From JAJRRS01 sp965230275 (GTDB taxonomy: Bacteria; Planctomycetota; Phycisphaerae; Phycisphaerales; Phycisphaeraceae): DNA of 64,000 nucleotides. The translations under genes and the position numbers were made by a program. Where the stretch lies: contig CBDDKO010000002.1 in NCBI GenBank assembly GCA_965230275.1, positions 3,100,001-3,164,000 of the forward strand. The letters run 5' to 3'. Position 1 is the stretch's first letter. Each line of letters opens with the position of its first letter. Of this stretch, positions 8,945 through 17,681 are shown piece after piece. The notes under the pieces are model-generated. The model had not been told where the DNA came from and did not search any database. It saw nothing but the letters and a program-made list of their open reading frames with translations.

Positions 8945-10276
8945 TTAGGTGTGTGAGGGACCTTGGGGGGCTGTAAACCCAAACAGGCGGTTCCCATTGA
9001 AGCCACAGTCGGCTAACGCCTCCCACACCACCTCGGAGCCAAGGTGCTGATCATCGATCCCGCGCTCATGGTGGATGAGTCGTGCGGTCTCCAGGATTTC
9101 ACGTACCTGCGCCCCGGTCATCTCATGCGTCTTAGCCAGCAACAGGCCCTGTGCTTCTGATTCCACAGCAAGCGGTCGTGCTAGCAGATCGACCAGCCTA
9201 GCCCGCTCAGCATTGGGCAGCGGCCCGAACGCGATCCGACGGTCGAACCGGCCCGGCCGGTCAGCCAACGCCTGTTCAACGGCTTCGATGCGGTTCGTGG
9301 TGGCGATCCACAGCACACCCGGGATGGTTCGCAAGCCGTCGAGCATTTGCATCAACTCGGCCATCTCAGGGTGCCCGCCCAGCGACCGGTCCTGACCGAA
9401 GATGTCGATCTCCTCGATCATGACCACGCATGGGCTGATGAAATCGATGACGTGGTGCAGTTCGTCGATGCCCGTCCGCGAGATATGGCTGGGTGTGGCC
9501 AGGCATACCGACAGCCCCTTGAGCTCGGTGAGTAGCGCCCTTAGCAGGCGACTCTTGCCACAGCCGGGTGGGCCTTCCAGCAAGACGCCTCGCTGCATCC
9601 GCCCGTTGAACGAGCCGGGTTTCCTGAGTCGATCCGCGAACCCGAGAATGTGGCGCTGGACAACTGACTTCTGCTCGGGCGTCAACACCACATCACCCAG
9701 TGAGATGGGCAGGCCACCTCCCTCTTGGGCCGGTACGATTAAATCACCCGCGGGATCGACACACCGGCCACGCATGTGGTTGTGCCGCTTGGCGTAGACA
9801 CGCAGCCGCTCGATCCAGGCCTCCGGCGGGTCGGGCTCGCCCGACATAACCCGGATGGTCCTGGTATCGGCGATTGAGGTCTCGCAACAGATCACCACAC
9901 GCTGGTACGGGTCTTCCCGTTCGACAAAGTACGCCGCCTTCTCAGGACAACGCACCGGCTTGCCATCAATGTGCAGCGTGTCGTAACTCGGTGAATCGAG
10001 TCTATCACCGACCGCCCCGTGTATGGTGAGTTCCTCGTGGGCGAACCACCGGGGCACCGACGCGAACACGGCTCGCGCGACCGGGTCGGGCGGCTCCCAG
10101 ACCTGAACCGTGCCGTTGCCGTCGCACCATACCGCGGCTGTCCGTGACAACGGGTCGTCCATCTGCTGTGTTTCCAGCAACCGCTGAAAGACCGGGCTCA
10201 TACGGTCTGCCGAAGCCTTAACACCGTTATCGAAGATAATGGGTTGGATGAGTAAATCACGGGGCGCTGTCGTCAT
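8945..10276 (-). CDS. AAA+ ATPase, CDC48/BCS1-like
   Basis: 443 aa. The AAA+ module is complete: Walker A GPPGCGKS at 235-242, Walker B VVMIEEID around 284-291, sensor 1 ATTNR at 325-329 and the RPGRFDR arginine-finger region just after 340. The first 200 residues are a family-specific domain I do not recognise, presumably for substrate or partner binding; the last 90 form the AAA lid. The start at 10276 has GGAGTG 8-13 nt upstream; the longer frame to 10333 lacks support. Enzymes of this build unfold or remodel proteins as hexameric rings. It is followed by the 139-aa gene. Confidence 0.85.
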   Translation of the reverse strand: MTTAPRDLLIQPIIFDNGVKASADRMSPVFQRLLETQQMDDPLSRTAAVWCDGNGTVQVWEPPDPVARAVFASVPRWFAHEELTIHGAVGDRLDSPSYDTLHIDGKPVRCPEKAAYFVEREDPYQRVVICCETSIADTRTIRVMSGEPDPPEAWIERLRVYAKRHNHMRGRCVDPAGDLIVPAQEGGGLPISLGDVVLTPEQKSVVQRHILGFADRLRKPGSFNGRMQRGVLLEGPPGCGKSRLLRALLTELKGLSVCLATPSHISRTGIDELHHVIDFISPCVVMIEEIDIFGQDRSLGGHPEMAELMQMLDGLRTIPGVLWIATTNRIEAVEQALADRPGRFDRRIAFGPLPNAERARLVDLLARPLAVESEAQGLLLAKTHEMTGAQVREILETARLIHHERGIDDQHLGSEVVWEALADCGFNGNRLFGFTAPQGPSHT

Positions 10277-10344
10277 GCGGGTCACTCCAAGAATCGGATG
10301 GTGTGTGACCACATGAATCCATGAACCTCCCACACAGTCAACTC

Positions 10345-10373
10345 CCCCCGCCCCCGGAAGTTTCCCCCGGAAT
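10345..10373. repeat. CCCCCGGAAG dispersed motif, tandem pair
   Basis: Intergenic DNA carrying CCCCCGGAAG (10351-10360) followed at once by a second, one-base-different copy (10364-10373). The same 10-mer recurs on either strand at 11843-11852, 28831-28840, 32323-32332, 32595-32604, 35423-35432, 41741-41750 and 41909-41918, with related copies elsewhere. Confidence 0.6.
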
Positions 10374-10464
10374 ATTGATTGGGGGGCGCGTGCTGTAACC
10401 TGGGCGCACTATGGGCGCAAGGGCAACCCAGCGGTTAACGGGGCGACCGTTGTCAGAGACTGTG

Positions 10465-10794
10465 CTACTTGGTGGGCCCCCGAGCGGGTGTCCTCGGGAA
10501 CTTCTTGAGTGTTTTGCGGGGGCGAAGGGGCTTCCGGGGCCGGGGGCGGGGGGTTTTCTCGGCCAGGCTGCGGGTGACGTCGCCGGGCTCGAAGCCGCAG
10601 GCCCAGCTCCAGAGAATCAACTCCAGGGGATCGACCCGGCGTTCACCGGCCTCGCATTTGTAGACATAGGAGTAGGGCCTACCCAGTTGCTCGCCCAGGG
10701 CGCGCTGCGTCAGGCCCGCCTCGTGGCGCATCCGGCGGAGGGTGTCCCGGACCCGCTCATATTCCTTTGAATGTAGAGATTTACTTGACCCCAT
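10465..10794 (-). CDS. XRE-family HTH regulator with basic tail
   Basis: 109 aa. Residues about 10-65 form a Cro/C1-type helix-turn-helix (MRHEAGLTQRALGEQLGRP, then YVYKCEAGERRVD). The C-terminal 40 residues are a Pro/Arg/Lys tail (repeated PRPRK) that could bind nucleic acid without specificity. Part of that tail is encoded by a CCCCCGCCCCCGGCCCCGGAAG-type repeat, so it may have been extended by repeat insertion. I chose the ATG at 10794; the one at 10824 is also possible, and neither has a clear ribosome binding site. It is probably a repressor of the surrounding element. Confidence 0.75.
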   Translation of the reverse strand: MGSSKSLHSKEYERVRDTLRRMRHEAGLTQRALGEQLGRPYSYVYKCEAGERRVDPLELILWSWACGFEPGDVTRSLAEKTPRPRPRKPLRPRKTLKKFPRTPARGPTK

Positions 10795-11037
10795 AGCGGG
10801 TGCAGGGTATGCTTTGGGGGCCATGAACCCGCAGTGGGCGCAATGGCGGAGTAGGAACCCGAAGGCTCTTGGAGGGGGACCCTATCCCCAAAAAAGCCCC
10901 GGACCGGGCCTGCACGGGCATTGAAGCAGATAGATCGGCCACTCCCTGGATTCGGGGGCCGGCTATCACCACGGCCCAGCGATGACAACAGCACAAGCTT
11001 TATAAGGATGCACCAATTCCTCAAGCCGGTGATAACC

Positions 11038-11781
11038 ATGACACAGGAATACCAATTAGCGATCACGGCCGACTACGCGTGGCCCGACCAGAAGTACAAC
11101 GTGGCCAACCAGGGCGATTCTCTTTGGGTTGGTGATATCGAATTCACAACCGACCTGACGCCCGTCAGCGGCTCCATTAACGGCGTCGACGATAGTGCGG
11201 GTGCAACCACCACCCCCGATGGCGATCAGATCCTGATCGATGGTTTGGGAGCGATGTTCCAGATACCCGCGAGAGCAGAACCGTATACACAGATAGCCGC
11301 GCTACCACTTGGAGCGGATAGCCTGGCGGGCATCGGCAACGACCAGTATCTAATTGGTAAAGAAGGGCTCAACGGCCCCGAGTTGATACTTTATGATCAC
11401 GGCCTAGGTACGCTCGAATCTGTCGAAGGTGCCAAGACGGACTTAGGACTTTTCACCGCAATGGAATATGAGCCCGGCCTCAATGCGGTCTTGCTAGGGT
11501 ATCAAAACAGCGACGTCATTGAAGCCTACGCATTACCCCAGTTGGTAAGTGGTCAACAAACCATCACATCTATCGGGTCTGTGGACACCGGACTAGGTCA
11601 CGGAATCGAAGGGCTTGATTATCTCGCCTCGAACCAAAGCCTCTTATTGGTCGATAGCAACAAGAACATTCACTACGGTACACTTACACCGGTACCCGAG
11701 CCCTGTGGCGTGGCGCTGGGGCTGACAGGATTAGCCGCCCTCGTGCTTGGCGGTAGACGAAGCCGTCGCCGCCGGGGCTAG
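11038..11781 (+). CDS. PEP-CTERM protein lacking a visible signal peptide
   Basis: 247 aa from the ATG at 11038 (GGTGAT upstream). The C-terminus is a textbook PEP-CTERM sorting tail: a VPEP motif, a hydrophobic segment and an Arg-rich end. This signal is normally cut by an exosortase after Sec export. The body looks like a beta-propeller-type secreted domain (repeated short strands with GxDxLxGIGN-like turns). No N-terminal signal peptide is present from this start or from the longer frames at 11008 and 10921, so the 5' end may have been lost, perhaps at an insertion joint. It may be non-functional. Confidence 0.65.
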   Translation: MTQEYQLAITADYAWPDQKYNVANQGDSLWVGDIEFTTDLTPVSGSINGVDDSAGATTTPDGDQILIDGLGAMFQIPARAEPYTQIAALPLGADSLAGIGNDQYLIGKEGLNGPELILYDHGLGTLESVEGAKTDLGLFTAMEYEPGLNAVLLGYQNSDVIEAYALPQLVSGQQTITSIGSVDTGLGHGIEGLDYLASNQSLLLVDSNKNIHYGTLTPVPEPCGVALGLTGLAALVLGGRRSRRRRG

Positions 11782-11864
11782 CCAGCGAGAGATCTCGATA
11801 CGGGTATTCCATCATTGCTATTTAACGATAGCTTCCAGGGAGCTTCCGGGGGCGGGGGGGTAAG

Positions 11865-11874
11865 CTTTATTAAG
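11865..11874 (+). promoter_or_regulatory. TATA-box-like element before the secreted-protein gene
   Basis: CTTTATTAAG begins 26 nt before the ATG at 11891. There is no Shine-Dalgarno sequence between them; a G-rich CCCCCGGAAG-type repeat (11843-11860, minus orientation) lies just upstream. The spacing is close to that of the elements at 8861 and 15811. Confidence 0.3.
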
Positions 11875-11890
11875 GGTGCGGACCCAATCC

Positions 11891-14800
11891 ATGGCCTATG
11901 GGGTGTGGATCGGCGTGGGGCTAAAGCGTATATATATAGATACCGTACTGCTGACACTGCTACTCATGAGTGTCGCCAACGCGACCGAATTGGATTGGGC
12001 ATACGACTACCCGATGGCCCCGTCTGACACGCTGTGGCTGCCCGCCGGGGAAGTATCTGCGCAGCGGTTCTTGGAGCATTACCAATACAACATCAGCGTC
12101 CACACCTACCCCGCCGTATCCAACGTAGATGGATCGGTCCGATGCGATGTGGACTTCAACAACGACGGTGTCGCCTCCTTCTTTGTCACCGATGTGCTGT
12201 ACCAGTTCCTAAACGGTGACCAGGTAGTCCGCGGCTGGAGCCCCGCTGACGTGATGCCGCTTAACGATGGCCACCTGCATACCACGATCGGTTGTCGGGT
12301 GCAGATGATCCACCTTCTGAATGTAACTGGCTCGGACGGTTCATCGTCAATGTCGACGCTTAGCTACACCCAGACAAGCTCAGATAGCACAGAGGTATTG
12401 TCACGGAAACCGGTGATAACAGCAATTAACATCACAACGGTAAGTGGCAGTCTATACGCAACGGATCAGGATTCCTTGGTGTGTCAAGCTTCTCATGAAG
12501 ACGATGGCTTGGTCACGTACAGCTACTCCTGGCATCACGCTTTGGCCGGTACTGATTACTGGACGGATGCCGGTGTCTACAACGAGAGCTTAACCCACCC
12601 CGTTGCTAATCATCATTACCGATGCGCCGCCACAGTCACCGATACCGACGGGCAATCAGATACCCGTTACGCCACGATCCCGATCACACCATATGCCCGA
12701 TCTGTCACCGCGATCTCGGACAACCGTAACCGCTCCGGCGAAGTAGCCTGGCACGTCGCGGCACCCGTGCCCGAGGGCCAGGTCCGTTACTTCGGTGGCT
12801 ACCGTGCAGATGAGTTGACCCGCCCTGTTGCCTTACGTGAAGGGTTATACCCACTGCTAACTGCCGTCAGTTGCCGTGATCCCTGGTGCGGTCAGACCCG
12901 AGTAATTCTAGAGCGTGAGTGGTACGACCGGTGGGTCACCGTTAGTGAATTCGACGCATCATTCATCCATAGGCTGCACCCGCAGCTACCCGGCGACGGC
13001 AATCCGTTCGTGTCGATCCACGGGCTGGGTGACATCTCCAAGGCCAACGTCCTGGCAGCCTGTGAACCCGGCGACAACCATTCATCCTGCGACACGGGTT
13101 TGATCACACAACTCACAACCGGGCTAGCCGACACAACGCGCTTAAGGCTGTCGTTCTGCCCGTATGGTGGCGAAGGTACAGATTGCTCTCATGTTCCATT
13201 GACACTGACACCCACAACGCCCTGTGACGGGATCGATCAACTCGCCATCTTTCCTGGTCAATACAGCACGCATACCGGCGATGAGATCCACTACTTCGCT
13301 TACGCCTTGTCAGCAGATAAGTGGCACGACGTTACACCGCTCGTGGACTACGTGTCCTACCAGGATCAAGCCGCCGACTTCAACGGTACGGTGGACAACC
13401 GCCTTCATGCATTGACTCCCGGCACGACACTGATAAGCGCGTCTTATTGCGGCTTACAGGCCTATACAACACTCACCGTCCATGACAGTATCTGTGAAGA
13501 CGGACTCCCGCTAGCGTTGTTGGAGCCAAGGTTCAAGACGAACGGTACGCTCCCGATGGATATGAGTGAAGCTTCGGGGTTTGATCCGGGCATCATCACC
13601 TTCACCACCCATAACTACAGCGTCGGCGATCTGGCCCTGCCGGCAATACCCAGCGCGACCCATGTGGTGATCCCGTCAGCATGCGGGGCCAACCGGACGC
13701 TCTCGGTCCGCCAACAAACACCGTACTACGTCCACTACCGGGCATGTCAGCCTTTAGACGCGATGCCCAAGTGGCTTGAACAGTCCGCCGTCCGTACGGC
13801 CGGCCCCGAGGCTGTGTTGATCGATGACAAGCGGATCATCGCCTCGCTGACCCAATTCCTTAACCAAACCTGGGCCCGCCCGGCATTCCTCACGTTCCTA
13901 GCCAACACCACCCGGACAGACGGACTCGGATCATTCCGGGGAATCCGGGATTTCCGGGGGGCCATGTGCCGGTTGGCCGACGAGTTGGACGCCTACCGTG
14001 TGGCTGGCTGTTCGCTACACAACAGTGACCCGGCGTGCAACGCCATTAACCAGCACTACCAATCGTTCCTGGAAGACCTGAAGAACGACGTTGGGGTGTC
14101 GATGCTGAACACAACCTTAATCCGCGACTACGAATGGATGCCGCTAGCGGTAGATTTTTTAGGCTATCTATCTATGATTCAGGATGACACTGGCACGTTC
14201 CACCGCGACCTGAGCCTAACCCCGCGTACCATTTGTGGTGGCAAGACTCAGGACTACTTCAACGCAGTTGAAAAAGATTTAAAACTTAACGAGTTGTATG
14301 GCGTCGTGGTCAACTATACGGGCTTGACTGATGGTGCACTGTCCGAAGTCTCGACACCCGACTCATCGGGATCTGAACAGACGCTTGAGACCTTTGCCCC
14401 GTTCATCGGGCGTATTGATTCCCTGTTCGCACACACCATACGCTATCGGGATACCGCGCATCATCTACTCCTATCGTTGCTGACCGAAGAAGGCATGATG
14501 CTAGACGTCGAGCGAACACCCCGGCTCAAGTATTACACATGCAACCCTTTGGTCCCCGATGTTGGTATCGCGGATAAAGCCTCGTTCTGTGTCTACAACG
14601 GCAGCAACTACAACGAGGGTGAAGTAGTCGAACTAGGCGGCTGGTCGTTTACCTGCCGTACAGCGTCACCGGGAGTCTGGAACGATGAAAGCGTTACAGC
14701 GAGCAAGGCGTGTACACTTACTGATGGACGGTTCCAGGCGTGCTCCGAAAGGACACACTCGAATCTTTACTCGCCTAATCCGCTGCTCGGGTACACGGTA

Positions 14801-15589
14801 GGCAACGTCACCGACGGGCTGGGCAGTTACTGTGTCTGGAACAACGCCACCGGTGATTACGCATGGCGTGTTGGCCCGACATTAAACGATCTTCACCGAC
14901 GTCCCGAAGCATGCCTGGACGGCTACGACTCGAACTGCAACGGTCACCTGCAATTCTGGGACGAAGGCGGGAATCACTACAATCTTGACAAGATCAACGA
15001 CTCGGGTGTTGCCAAGCCCGTAACCCGATACGGGAATAACCTGGACCGGTTCGATCCGGTCTGTGCTTCCAATCTTACGGTCCGCGTCTACGACGTCGTC
15101 AGCCGTACCAATATCAGCGGTATGGAAGTGGGCCTGTTTTTCGCCGCAGCGAATGGTTTGGCAAGCTCATATCAGTCCATGCCCACTAACCTCAACGGTT
15201 ACGCGCAGTTCGGTGCGGTCCCATGGACCGACTACCTAGTGGCGGTGAACGCAGGGCCGTGTGGTGGCGTGGTGGAAGTCAATCACTCCATTGGTGTACC
15301 GGACACCGAGAGCGAACTCGTCGTAAACATCTCATGCGCGATCTGCGGCAACGACCGGCTGGACCCCGGCGAGGCCTGTGACCTCGTTAGCGGTAATCCG
15401 CAGTACGCCGCCAATGCGTGTGGAGCCAACCAGGAACCGGCTGGTTGCTCGTGCCCGAATGCACAGTGCAGTCTTGTGGGCAATCCCGCCGATGTGGCGT
15501 GCCCAGAGGGCCGGGAGATGATCATGACCAAGAAGTTGGTCGTGATCGATGGTAAGACACGGGTTATGGTCGTAGCGGTCTGCCGTTAA
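11891..15589 (+). CDS. Large secreted Cys- and sequon-rich protein
   Basis: 1,232 aa. The start at 11891 gives a clean signal peptide: basic n-region, hydrophobic IDTVLLTLLLM core and a VANA cleavage site near residue 36. The mature protein has many N-x-S/T sequons, Cys pairs in SCxDPWC-like and CDxGL contexts, Ig-like segments (about 170-260), an EACLDGYDSNCNG motif near 1,015 and a CGNDRLDPGEACD motif near 1,150. The last two resemble myxo-CTERM/metallo-repeat and DPANN-archaeal extracellular modules. No membrane anchor is visible at the C-terminus. It is probably a cell-surface or secreted adhesin-type protein carried as cargo by the element. Family not known; archaeal affinity is inference. 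Confidence 0.7.
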   Translation: MAYGVWIGVGLKRIYIDTVLLTLLLMSVANATELDWAYDYPMAPSDTLWLPAGEVSAQRFLEHYQYNISVHTYPAVSNVDGSVRCDVDFNNDGVASFFVTDVLYQFLNGDQVVRGWSPADVMPLNDGHLHTTIGCRVQMIHLLNVTGSDGSSSMSTLSYTQTSSDSTEVLSRKPVITAINITTVSGSLYATDQDSLVCQASHEDDGLVTYSYSWHHALAGTDYWTDAGVYNESLTHPVANHHYRCAATVTDTDGQSDTRYATIPITPYARSVTAISDNRNRSGEVAWHVAAPVPEGQVRYFGGYRADELTRPVALREGLYPLLTAVSCRDPWCGQTRVILEREWYDRWVTVSEFDASFIHRLHPQLPGDGNPFVSIHGLGDISKANVLAACEPGDNHSSCDTGLITQLTTGLADTTRLRLSFCPYGGEGTDCSHVPLTLTPTTPCDGIDQLAIFPGQYSTHTGDEIHYFAYALSADKWHDVTPLVDYVSYQDQAADFNGTVDNRLHALTPGTTLISASYCGLQAYTTLTVHDSICEDGLPLALLEPRFKTNGTLPMDMSEASGFDPGIITFTTHNYSVGDLALPAIPSATHVVIPSACGANRTLSVRQQTPYYVHYRACQPLDAMPKWLEQSAVRTAGPEAVLIDDKRIIASLTQFLNQTWARPAFLTFLANTTRTDGLGSFRGIRDFRGAMCRLADELDAYRVAGCSLHNSDPACNAINQHYQSFLEDLKNDVGVSMLNTTLIRDYEWMPLAVDFLGYLSMIQDDTGTFHRDLSLTPRTICGGKTQDYFNAVEKDLKLNELYGVVVNYTGLTDGALSEVSTPDSSGSEQTLETFAPFIGRIDSLFAHTIRYRDTAHHLLLSLLTEEGMMLDVERTPRLKYYTCNPLVPDVGIADKASFCVYNGSNYNEGEVVELGGWSFTCRTASPGVWNDESVTASKACTLTDGRFQACSERTHSNLYSPNPLLGYTVGNVTDGLGSYCVWNNATGDYAWRVGPTLNDLHRRPEACLDGYDSNCNGHLQFWDEGGNHYNLDKINDSGVAKPVTRYGNNLDRFDPVCASNLTVRVYDVVSRTNISGMEVGLFFAAANGLASSYQSMPTNLNGYAQFGAVPWTDYLVAVNAGPCGGVVEVNHSIGVPDTESELVVNISCAICGNDRLDPGEACDLVSGNPQYAANACGANQEPAGCSCPNAQCSLVGNPADVACPEGREMIMTKKLVVIDGKTRVMVVAVCR

Positions 15590-15599
15590 CCCTTGGAAC

Positions 15600-15791
15600 T
15601 TATACCCGGTGGCGCTGTTTGGCAGTATCTTTCAGGTCTTCTTGCTCGCTTGGTGTTGGGCTGATTGGCATACGCTTGAGATATGAGTTGATCAGTAACT
15701 TGGCTTTGGCTCGACTCTTCGGGCTAAGCAGGTGCATGTAATCTCGGATGAACTCGATGGACTGCCTGAAAGATCCGTTTTGATCAGCCAT
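15600..15791 (-). CDS. Small helical protein downstream of integrase
   Basis: 63 aa, helical, with a KSRAKAKLLINSYLKR basic segment in the middle. The ATG at 15791 is preferred over one at 15851 because an ATATAAAAGC element starts 29 nt upstream of it and the extra 20 residues look non-coding. It is on the same strand as the integrase and starts 57 nt after the integrase stop. It could be an excisionase-like or regulatory protein, but no HTH is evident. Confidence 0.5.
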   Translation of the reverse strand: MADQNGSFRQSIEFIRDYMHLLSPKSRAKAKLLINSYLKRMPISPTPSEQEDLKDTAKQRHRV

Positions 15792-15810
15792 GGGCGGGTA
15801 ATGAATACTA

Positions 15811-15820
15811 GCTTTTATAT
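15811..15820 (-). promoter_or_regulatory. TATA-box-like element
   Basis: The minus strand reads ATATAAAAGC, beginning 29 nt before the ATG at 15791. No -35 hexamer or ribosome binding site accompanies it. Sequence and spacing closely match the element at 8861-8870. Confidence 0.4.
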
Positions 15821-15847
15821 GGCTTGAACCGACGATGGCCCGATCCA

Positions 15848-17059
15848 TCACGCCGCCTTGTTCTGTCTGGCGGTGTTGATCTCTTCACGCAACTCGGCAA
15901 CAAGCAGGCTCCGCATCTCGTTTAGGCGTTGCTCCATCGTGTCCTGCTGACGGCTCATCTGCCGTTCCAGATCCTGAGCCCTGCGTGCCTGAAGCTGCTC
16001 CCGTTCTCGTGCCGCCGACAGTTCAGCCTGTAACCGATCGGTCTGGAACGTATGCACCTTCCGCTTGGGCCGGTGCCGATCGATGGCCAGGAAGTTGATA
16101 TAGGCGTCGATCTCGGTGCTGCTGGGCTTATGCCCCAACCGAGCATTGACCTCGTCTCGGGTCCAACCCTTGGATAGCAGATCACAAGCCATCCCGCTAC
16201 GCAGATCTTTCCACGTTACGTGATCCCCGTTCGGCTCACAGGTGACCCCGGACGCCATGACCGCCCTGCGCATGAACTTCCGTGCGTTGGCATAATCGAA
16301 TCCGAAGACGGGCTGATTCGGCGCTATCGCGGGCAGGATCTGGTCCAGCAAGGCCACGGTCTCGGGATGGTTGGTGAGTTCCGAGCGCGGCCGACGTGAC
16401 CGCTTGAGGACTTCGCGGCGGAAGTTGACCCGGTACTCGGGCTCGCCCGTCTCGGTGTTCACCTGCCGGCAGAAGTCCGACGGATACAGCTGCAACTGGG
16501 CCCCGATGTTTTCACCTAAGTCCCATACGAGCCACAAAAGCAGTTGGTGAAGCGGCTTTCGGGCGTGGCTTACGAGCTTGCGGAACGTGGCTTCCCCGAT
16601 GAAACGGACTTCTTTGGTGTGAGGCCGACAGAACTCGATGACTTCCCTGGCCAGGCTCTGCTTGCCTGCCAGCTGGAAAAGCTTGCTCTTGAACACCTTG
16701 TTGTAGTAATCAGTCCGGGACTGATAGGGTAGGCCCGCGGCGTTGACAATGACGCCGTCTTCCAGCCCGTCGTACACACACTGGATGTCTTCGCGGGTGA
16801 TACCGGTTAACGGCTGATTGTTGAACCACCGGTTCACATTGCGAAATCGGTGTATGTAAACATACAGCGTACGGTATGCCCCCAAGTCAAGCTGGGGCAG
16901 GCCGTTGATCCGCTTGAGCTTGTGCTCCTGGTGTTCAAAGAACTGGCGGAACAAACGGCGGTTTTTAGGGTGGATGGTGGGGTCTTGTAGCAGGCGGTCA
17001 CGGGCACGCCGGTATCGGCCGGGCAAAGAGCCGGTGGGAGAAGACATGTGTTGCGTCAT
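15848..17059 (-). CDS. Tyrosine recombinase/integrase of archaeal-like type
   Basis: 403 aa. The catalytic half has a TWKDLRSGMACDLL box (K-x-x-R), an ARLGH box and a DAYINFLAIDRHRPKRK segment whose Tyr is the likely nucleophile. At the usual position of the first catalytic Arg the sequence is WDLGENIGAQLQL, with no Arg in the turn; this variant is, from memory, typical of integrases in archaeal genomes and elements. Residues 1-150 form the core-binding domain. After residue about 335 a Glu/Arg/Gln-rich coiled coil of about 65 residues extends the protein, which is unusual. The start is the ATG at 17059; a second ATG lies four codons in. It probably integrates the 8-23 kb block. Confidence 0.8.
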   Translation of the reverse strand: MTQHMSSPTGSLPGRYRRARDRLLQDPTIHPKNRRLFRQFFEHQEHKLKRINGLPQLDLGAYRTLYVYIHRFRNVNRWFNNQPLTGITREDIQCVYDGLEDGVIVNAAGLPYQSRTDYYNKVFKSKLFQLAGKQSLAREVIEFCRPHTKEVRFIGEATFRKLVSHARKPLHQLLLWLVWDLGENIGAQLQLYPSDFCRQVNTETGEPEYRVNFRREVLKRSRRPRSELTNHPETVALLDQILPAIAPNQPVFGFDYANARKFMRRAVMASGVTCEPNGDHVTWKDLRSGMACDLLSKGWTRDEVNARLGHKPSSTEIDAYINFLAIDRHRPKRKVHTFQTDRLQAELSAAREREQLQARRAQDLERQMSRQQDTMEQRLNEMRSLLVAELREEINTARQNKAA

Positions 17060-17115
17060 CAGATTAACCTATTAATGACTTGACCTGATCAACTCAGCAT
17101 AACTCCGGAGGTGTG

Positions 17116-17190
17116 ATCCCCCAATGGGGGTCAAAAAAGTTAACAGCCCCCGATGGGACGCGTGCCGTTTTGTCCCCCATTAGGGGTGCC
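17116..17190. promoter_or_regulatory. Three spaced CCCCC-x-AT-GGGG palindromes upstream of the integrase
   Basis: Three related dyads lie 60-130 nt upstream of the integrase start: CCCCCAATGGGGG (17118-17130), CCCCCGATGGG (17147-17157) and CCCCCATTAGGGG (17174-17186). Their centres are about 27-29 nt apart, near 2.7 helical turns. They look like operator or recombinase-arm sites. A CTATATAAGG element follows at 17250-17259 with no gene placed to use it. Confidence 0.45.
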
Positions 17191-17317
17191 GTGGATATAT
17201 GCCGCCTTTGATCATTGGGTCAAGGCTATTACCGTATTGGATCATTGCATCTATATAAGGTTTGCGCTGCTGCCGACCCCTGTCGGTTCCGATGCACTGC
17301 CCACCATATTTCGGGGG

Positions 17318-17536
17318 TCAGGCCTGTCGGTCGAGGTCTCTGATCCTTAGGTCCTGGCTGGGGTCGGATTTGCCGCACAGATGGCGTCGCAGGCAGGCAT
17401 CACAACAGAACGTATCACCTTCTTCTAACGGGATGTAGCCGCGCGTGCCAAGTACGCCGCGCCCCAGCCTTATAACGTTATCACCGATCCGCAGACGTTT
17501 GCGGCAGGTCTCACAGGTGAATTGGGGATTTACCAT
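17318..17536 (-). CDS. Small zinc-ribbon protein
   Basis: 72 aa with two Cys pairs, CETC near residue 8 and CCDAC near residue 45, plus a further Cys in RRHLC: a treble-clef or zinc-ribbon layout that should bind one zinc. No catalytic residues are seen. Upstream, a TTAATAGG sequence begins 29 nt before the ATG and there is no ribosome binding site. Such small zinc proteins are frequent in archaeal plasmids and viruses, where they bind nucleic acid or proteins. Confidence 0.65.
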   Translation of the reverse strand: MVNPQFTCETCRKRLRIGDNVIRLGRGVLGTRGYIPLEEGDTFCCDACLRRHLCGKSDPSQDLRIRDLDRQA

Positions 17537-17681
17537 GGCCGCTGTGTATCACCGCCGCCTATTAACGTTTGAACCGACCAGCCAGCATATCAATCTGTTG
17601 ATCCCGATCGAAACGCGCACAGTCACTGACCAATGACAACATTTATTTAGCAGTAGCCGTCACCACGGATCGGTGACATGA

